A stretch of 64,000 bases of DNA from Streptomyces sp. NRRL S-244 (GTDB lineage: Bacteria > Actinomycetota > Actinomycetes > Streptomycetales > Streptomycetaceae), in assembly GCF_000717915.1 (NCBI RefSeq), contig NZ_JOCX01000007.1, positions 62,001 to 126,000 of the forward strand, written 5' to 3'. How positions within the stretch are numbered: the stretch's first letter is position 1; each line of letters begins with the position of its first letter. This document shows positions 60,109 to 64,000 of the stretch, piece by piece. The position numbers were made by a program, and so were the translations under genes. Under the pieces are notes generated by a model. The model saw only the letters and a list, made by a program, of their open reading frames with translations. It did not search any database and was not told the DNA's origin.

Positions 60109-61511
60109 GCCTCCACGACCTTGCCGGGGTTGAGCAGGTTCTTCGGGTCGAAGAGGCGCTTGAGCCCGCGCTGGAGTTCCAGGCTCACCGGGTCGAGTTC
60201 CCGGGTCAGCCACTCGCGCTTGAGCGTGCCGATGCCGTGCTCGCCGGTGCTGGTGCCGCCGAGGGCCAGGCCCGCGGCCATGATGTCGTCGTACGCGGTC
60301 TGGGCGCGGCGGAACTCGTCCGCGTCCGACTCGTCGAAGACGACGGTCGGGTGCAGGTTGCCGTCTCCCGCGTGCCCGAGGGTGAAGATCCGCAGCCGGT
60401 TCCGTACGGCGATCTCCTCGATCGTGCCCATGAACTTGGCCAGTTCGGAGCGCGGTACGGCCACGTCCTCGATGAAGGCGGTCGGCCGGCCGCCGAGGGT
60501 CGCGGCGAACGCGCCCAGGGCCGGGGTGACCAGCCGCCGCGCCTCGATGACCTGCCGCGACTCCTCGGAACCGGTGGCGGTCACCACGTTCCGGGACCCG
60601 GCCTCCTTGCACAGGAGGGCCATCGATGCGAGGTCGCGGGCGGGCTCGGCGGTGTCGCTCTCGATGATCAGCGTGGCGGCGGCGCCCGGGGTCAGCATCG
60701 GGTGCCCGTGGTCGGCGACGGCCTGGGACGTCGCACGGTCGAGGAGTTCGAGGGCGGACGGGACGTGGCCGGCCGCGGTGATCGCGGCGACCGCGTCCCC
60801 GGCCGCCGTCAGGGTCGGGAACTGGGCGAGCATGGCCAGCGCGGGCGGCCGTACGGGGCACAGCCCGAGCGTGGCGCCGACGATGACGGCCAGGGTGCCC
60901 TCCGAGCCGACGAGCAGGCGGGTCAGGTCGTACCCGGCGACCCCCTTCGCCGTGTCCCGGCCGGTCCGCATGCGGCGGCCGTCGGCGAGGACGAGGTCCA
61001 GGCCGCGGACGTAGTCGGCCGTGACCCCGTACTTGACGCAGCAGATGCCGCCGGCGCCGGTGGCGATGTTCCCGCCGATGGTGCAGTGCTCCCAGGAGGC
61101 GGGGTCGGGCGGGTAGGACAGGCCGTGCTCGGCGACGGCGTCGTTCAGGCGCTTGGTGACCACCCCGGGCTCGCAGCGCACGAGCCGGTTGGCGGGGTCG
61201 ATCTCCAGGATGCGGTCCATCCGGGCGGTGCTCAGGACGACGCAGCCGTCGATCGCGTTCGCGGCGCCCGCGAGGCCGGTGCGGGCACCCTGCGGGACGA
61301 CGGGGACGCCGAGCTCGTACGCGGTGCGCATGATGTGCCGGACCTGCTCGGCGGTGCGGGGGAAGGCGACGACGGCAGGGGTGCCGGACTCGGAGAACGG
61401 CGCGGCGTCGCGCGCGTGCGCGGCGAGGGTCTCCGGGTCGGTGTGCAGGACGTCGGCGTGGTCGGTGAGGAGGGTGCGCAGGCGTGACAGAAGAGGGGTT
61501 TCGGGGGACAT
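60105..61511 (-). CDS. FAD-linked 2-hydroxy-acid oxidase (GlcD/D-lactate dehydrogenase family)
   Basis: This 468-residue flavoenzyme has the PCMH FAD domain (VPQGARTGLAGAANAIDG, GGNIATGAGG) and the C-terminal metal/substrate region GHAGDGNLHP and NLLNPGK. Family members oxidise D-2-hydroxy acids (lactate, glycolate, 2-hydroxyglutarate, mandelate, long-chain 2-hydroxy acids) to 2-oxo acids. In this operon the product would be the substrate of the thiamine enzyme encoded upstream. The P450 gene starts inside its stop. Confidence 0.93.
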   Translation of the reverse strand: MSPETPLLSRLRTLLTDHADVLHTDPETLAAHARDAAPFSESGTPAVVAFPRTAEQVRHIMRTAYELGVPVVPQGARTGLAGAANAIDGCVVLSTARMDRILEIDPANRLVRCEPGVVTKRLNDAVAEHGLSYPPDPASWEHCTIGGNIATGAGGICCVKYGVTADYVRGLDLVLADGRRMRTGRDTAKGVAGYDLTRLLVGSEGTLAVIVGATLGLCPVRPPALAMLAQFPTLTAAGDAVAAITAAGHVPSALELLDRATSQAVADHGHPMLTPGAAATLIIESDTAEPARDLASMALLCKEAGSRNVVTATGSEESRQVIEARRLVTPALGAFAATLGGRPTAFIEDVAVPRSELAKFMGTIEEIAVRNRLRIFTLGHAGDGNLHPTVVFDESDADEFRRAQTAYDDIMAAGLALGGTSTGEHGIGTLKREWLTRELDPVSLELQRGLKRLFDPKNLLNPGKVVEA

Positions 61512-61570
61512 GAGGAGCCTTCTGACGGTGGTGGGGGAGGCGGGCGTCCGGGCTGCGGAGGGGCCGGGCC

Positions 61571-63184
61571 TCAGAGGGAGGGGAGCTCGGTGGTCACGGG
61601 CACGTCGATGAGCACCGGCCCGTCCTGCTGGGCGGCCGCGTCCCGGACGAGCTTGGTGAGTTCACCCGCGCCCTGGGCCCGGTGGGTGCGCACCCCGTAG
61701 CCGTCGGCGACGGCCGTGATGTCGAGACCGGGGATGTCGAGGCCGGGGGCGCCCTGGGCGTGTTCGAGCTGCGCGAACCAGTGGAGGATCGCGTACTTCG
61801 CGTTGCTGAGGACGACGAAGGTGACGGGGACCTTGTACGCGGCCGCGGTCCACAGGGCCTGTACGGCGTAGTGGATCGAGCCGTCGCCGATGACGCAGAC
61901 CACGGGCCGGTCGGGCGCGCCGAGCTGCGCGCCGACGGCCGCGGCGGCCCCGAAGCCGAGTCCGCCGCCCGCGGAGAACAGGTAGGAGTCCGGGGTCGCG
62001 ATGCGGGTGGCCTCGTGGAACTGCGGGACGTTGGAGGGCGATTCGTTGACCCAGAGGGTGTTCTCCGGGGCGCCCTGCGCGATGGCCGTCAGCGCGGCGA
62101 GCGGGGTGAGCACCCCGTCGGCCGACTCGGGGAACCGCACCTGCTCGTGCGGTGCGGGCGCGCCCGCACCCGCGCCGGCGGCCGGGAGCCGCTCCGCGAG
62201 GGCCCGTACGGTCAGTGCCAGGTCCGCGACGACCGCGTCCCCGACGGGGGCCCGGGAGGCCTCCTCGGCGTCCCGGGTGAGGAGCACGAGCTCGGCGCCC
62301 TCGGGCAGGTGGGAGCCGGGGACGTACGGGTAGTAGCGGAACACGGGGGCGCCGACCACGACGACCAGGTCGTGTCCCGCGAGCTGCCGGCCGAGCGGCC
62401 CGATCGCCGGGGCCAGATCCCCGCGGAACTGCGGGTGGCTGCGGGGGAAGGAGACGCGGGCGGCGACGGGCGCCGCCCAGACGGGCAGCCCGGTGCGCTC
62501 GGCGAGTGCGAGGACGGCGTCCCAGGCGCCGGAGGCGTCGACGTCGTCGCCGACGACGAGGACGGCGGAGCGGGCGCGGGAGATCCGGTCGGCGAGCGCC
62601 GCGACCGTGGCGGCGTCGGGAGCGGCGGCGTGCGTGATCCGGCGGGCGGCGGCGGCCCGGCCGGCCAGGTCCTCCGCCTCGGTCAGCTCCGCGTCGAAAT
62701 CGTCCATGGGGAGGGAGAGGAACACCGGCCCGTGGGGCGGGGTCTCGGCGATCTGCACGGCGCGGGCCAGCGCGGCCGGGACGTCGGCGGGGCGCGGGGG
62801 CTCGTACGCCCACTTGACGGCGGGCTGCGGGAGCAGCGTGGCCTGCGGGTTGGAGAGCAGGGCCTCCATGGTGAGCATGGCGCGTACCTGCTGGCCCGCG
62901 GTGACGACCATCGGGGTGCGGTTCGCGCGGGCGTTCAGGATGGCGCCCATCGCGTTGCCGGTGCCGGGCCCGGTGTGCAGGTTGACGAGGGAGGTGGTTC
63001 TGGAGGCGAGGGCGAAACCGTCGGCCATGCCGACGACGACCGCCTCCTGGAGGCCGAGGACGTACCGGAAGTCTTCGGGGAAGCGCTTGAGCATCGGCAG
63101 TTCGGTCGAGCCGGGGTTGCCGAAGACCGTGGTGATACCACGTGCTCGTAGAACGTCCAGGACTGATTCGCGAACCGTGCGCAT
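61571..63184 (-). CDS. mdlC: Benzoylformate decarboxylase-like thiamine diphosphate enzyme
   Basis: This 537-residue enzyme matches the benzoylformate decarboxylase pattern: FGNPGSTELP with the active-site Ser, catalytic Glu in LQEAVVVGMADG, His in NLHTGPGTGN, another His in FPRSHPQFRG, and the thiamine-binding GDGSIHYAVQALWTAAAYKVPVTFVVLSN (D-x...N). It should decarboxylate a 2-oxo acid to an aldehyde. Benzoylformate is the classic substrate, but the operon context suggests a longer 2-oxo acid. GAAGGA precedes the ATG at 63184. It is the first gene of the operon. Confidence 0.92.
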   Translation of the reverse strand: MRTVRESVLDVLRARGITTVFGNPGSTELPMLKRFPEDFRYVLGLQEAVVVGMADGFALASRTTSLVNLHTGPGTGNAMGAILNARANRTPMVVTAGQQVRAMLTMEALLSNPQATLLPQPAVKWAYEPPRPADVPAALARAVQIAETPPHGPVFLSLPMDDFDAELTEAEDLAGRAAAARRITHAAAPDAATVAALADRISRARSAVLVVGDDVDASGAWDAVLALAERTGLPVWAAPVAARVSFPRSHPQFRGDLAPAIGPLGRQLAGHDLVVVVGAPVFRYYPYVPGSHLPEGAELVLLTRDAEEASRAPVGDAVVADLALTVRALAERLPAAGAGAGAPAPHEQVRFPESADGVLTPLAALTAIAQGAPENTLWVNESPSNVPQFHEATRIATPDSYLFSAGGGLGFGAAAAVGAQLGAPDRPVVCVIGDGSIHYAVQALWTAAAYKVPVTFVVLSNAKYAILHWFAQLEHAQGAPGLDIPGLDITAVADGYGVRTHRAQGAGELTKLVRDAAAQQDGPVLIDVPVTTELPSL

Positions 63185-63220
63185 TCGGTGTCCTTCCGCG
63201 CAGCCGGGGGCACTGTCGGT

Positions 63221-63246
63221 GATCAATCCAGCACACTGAGTTGATC
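63221..63246. promoter_or_regulatory. Inverted repeat upstream of the alpha-oxidation operon
   Basis: GATCAA at 63221-63226 and TTGATC at 63241-63246 flank a 14-nt spacer, followed upstream by an AT-rich TTTACAAAAAG stretch that stands out in this GC-rich window. It lies 37-62 nt before the decarboxylase start and may hold the operon promoter and a regulator site. The rest of the 284-nt gap (63185-63468) shows nothing clear. Confidence 0.45.
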
Positions 63247-63468
63247 TTTACAAAAAGCCTCCACGGCATATTCGTCTCTGCTATGCGCGCCCCGCGTGCC
63301 CGCTTCCCCACTGGCCACACGGCCGGGCGGGGTTGACGCCGTGTCCAGGGGGTGCGTCCGATGTCCCCCCGATGGGTGGACGGGGCTCGGCGCTCGTGGG
63401 CCCCGGGGGATGCTCCGGCGCGGTGAAGCGCGGACCGGCCGGGACCGGCGGCCGCGGGCGACGAGGGC

Positions 63469-63855
63469 TCAGGGGCGGAACCGGAGCGGGTGGTCCGCCG
63501 GGACCTCCACCACGGCGATGCGCACGCCGTCCGGGTCGGCGATCCACATCTCGATCAGGCCCCAGGGCTCCCGCCGGGGCGGCCGCAGCACCTCGGCGCC
63601 CCGCGTCAGCAGCTCCTCGTACGCCGCCTGCGCGTCGGTGACTTGGAGCCACAGCCGGAGCCCGGGAGCGGGCGGCTCCTCGGCGCGCCCCGAGACCTCG
63701 AGGAAGCCGCCGCCCAGGAAGTAGACCGTCCCGCGTTCCGGCCCGGTGCCGAACTCCCGGTAGACGGCGAGCCCCAGGGTGGTGCCGTAGAAGGCGCGCG
63801 AGCGCTCCGGGTCCGTGGGGGTGAGCAGGACGCGGCTGCCGAGTACGTGCACCAT
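63469..63855 (-). CDS. VOC-family (glyoxalase-fold) protein
   Basis: This 128-residue protein has the beta-alpha-beta-beta-beta pattern of the vicinal oxygen chelate superfamily: LLTPTDPERSRAFYGTTLGLAVYREFG, LEVSGRAEE and WGLIEMWIADPDGVRIAVVE. Members bind a metal and act as glyoxalases, dioxygenases or resistance proteins; the exact role is unknown. ATG at 63855 gives the standard start. It lies downstream (3' side) of the mdlC promoter region on the same strand. Confidence 0.85.
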   Translation of the reverse strand: MVHVLGSRVLLTPTDPERSRAFYGTTLGLAVYREFGTGPERGTVYFLGGGFLEVSGRAEEPPAPGLRLWLQVTDAQAAYEELLTRGAEVLRPPRREPWGLIEMWIADPDGVRIAVVEVPADHPLRFRP

Positions 63856-63918
63856 GCCGGCGAACCTACCCCCGGCGCCGGGGCACCACACGGCGGACGC
63901 CCCCGGACAGGGTGCGCG

Positions 63919-64000
63919 TCAGCCGCAGCCCGGGGCGTACAAAGTGCCCGGGACCTGGCGCCGCCGCAGCTCCCGGTCGTGCGGCCCGGCGGTGGCCGCG
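63919..64000 (-). CDS. Possible C-terminus of a gene running off the window
   Basis: On the minus strand the last 82 bases are open in one frame and end TLYAPGCG then a stop at 63919-63921. It could be the end of a larger gene, but too little is visible to name it. Confidence 0.25.
   Translation of the reverse strand, partial: AATAGPHDRELRRRQVPGTLYAPGCG

Overview
The window looks like chromosomal DNA of a Streptomyces-type actinomycete. GC is very high with strong third-position bias, GTG/TTG starts and 4-nt start/stop overlaps are common, and several families are typical of the group: a SARP regulator with NB-ARC and TPR domains, an RNase Sa-like secreted ribonuclease, DUF4360, SAV_915-like and DUF5997-like proteins, and Tat and lipoprotein signals. 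I see no rRNA, tRNA, CRISPR array, transposase or prophage. Sequence was read by eye with no database search, so family names are from recognition only.

Layout: 1-4205 is an IclR-linked P450 unit (membrane protein, 3Fe-4S-type ferredoxin, ferredoxin reductase, P450). 4265-9568 carries secreted proteins, an esterase plus hydroxybutyrate dehydrogenase pair that could degrade polyhydroxybutyrate, and a LysR/serine-hydrolase operon. 9604-11541 is a two-component system whose response regulator is frameshifted inside its DNA-binding domain. 11677-24816 is mixed: SHOCT protein, Tat-exported carbonic anhydrase, hemerythrin, a large SARP regulator, a divergent three-gene membrane operon whose first two products share a short motif, a GH16-like protein, a LysR effector-domain protein without a DNA-binding domain, PP2C phosphatase, site-2 protease and a methyltransferase.

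25157-40422 is a complete aerobic [NiFe]-hydrogenase locus: HypX-like CO-ligand synthase, group 1h-like small and large subunits, four accessory proteins (three of unknown function), a maturation protease, a 34-residue single-pass membrane protein, and hypA, hypB, hypF, hypC, hypD, hypE. Most junctions are overlapping, so it should be co-transcribed. It would let the cell oxidise traces of atmospheric H2 during starvation.

40456-53594 holds ordinary accessory genes: class II amidotransferase, two tandem DUF4360 proteins, L,D-transpeptidase, RNase, YciO-like protein, a TetR gene with two perfect palindromic operators, FAD monooxygenase and a diaminopimelate-decarboxylase-like enzyme.

55022-63184 is the most intriguing region: a minus-strand operon encoding a thiamine-diphosphate 2-oxo-acid decarboxylase, a FAD-linked 2-hydroxy-acid oxidase, a P450, a lipase, an alpha-dioxygenase/cyclooxygenase-fold haem enzyme that keeps the catalytic Tyr-x-x-His motif, and a small WXG100-like protein. 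Together these could release fatty acids and shorten them by one carbon through alpha-oxidation. Three tandem copies of an 18-bp unit containing a perfect 12-bp palindrome sit inside this operon.
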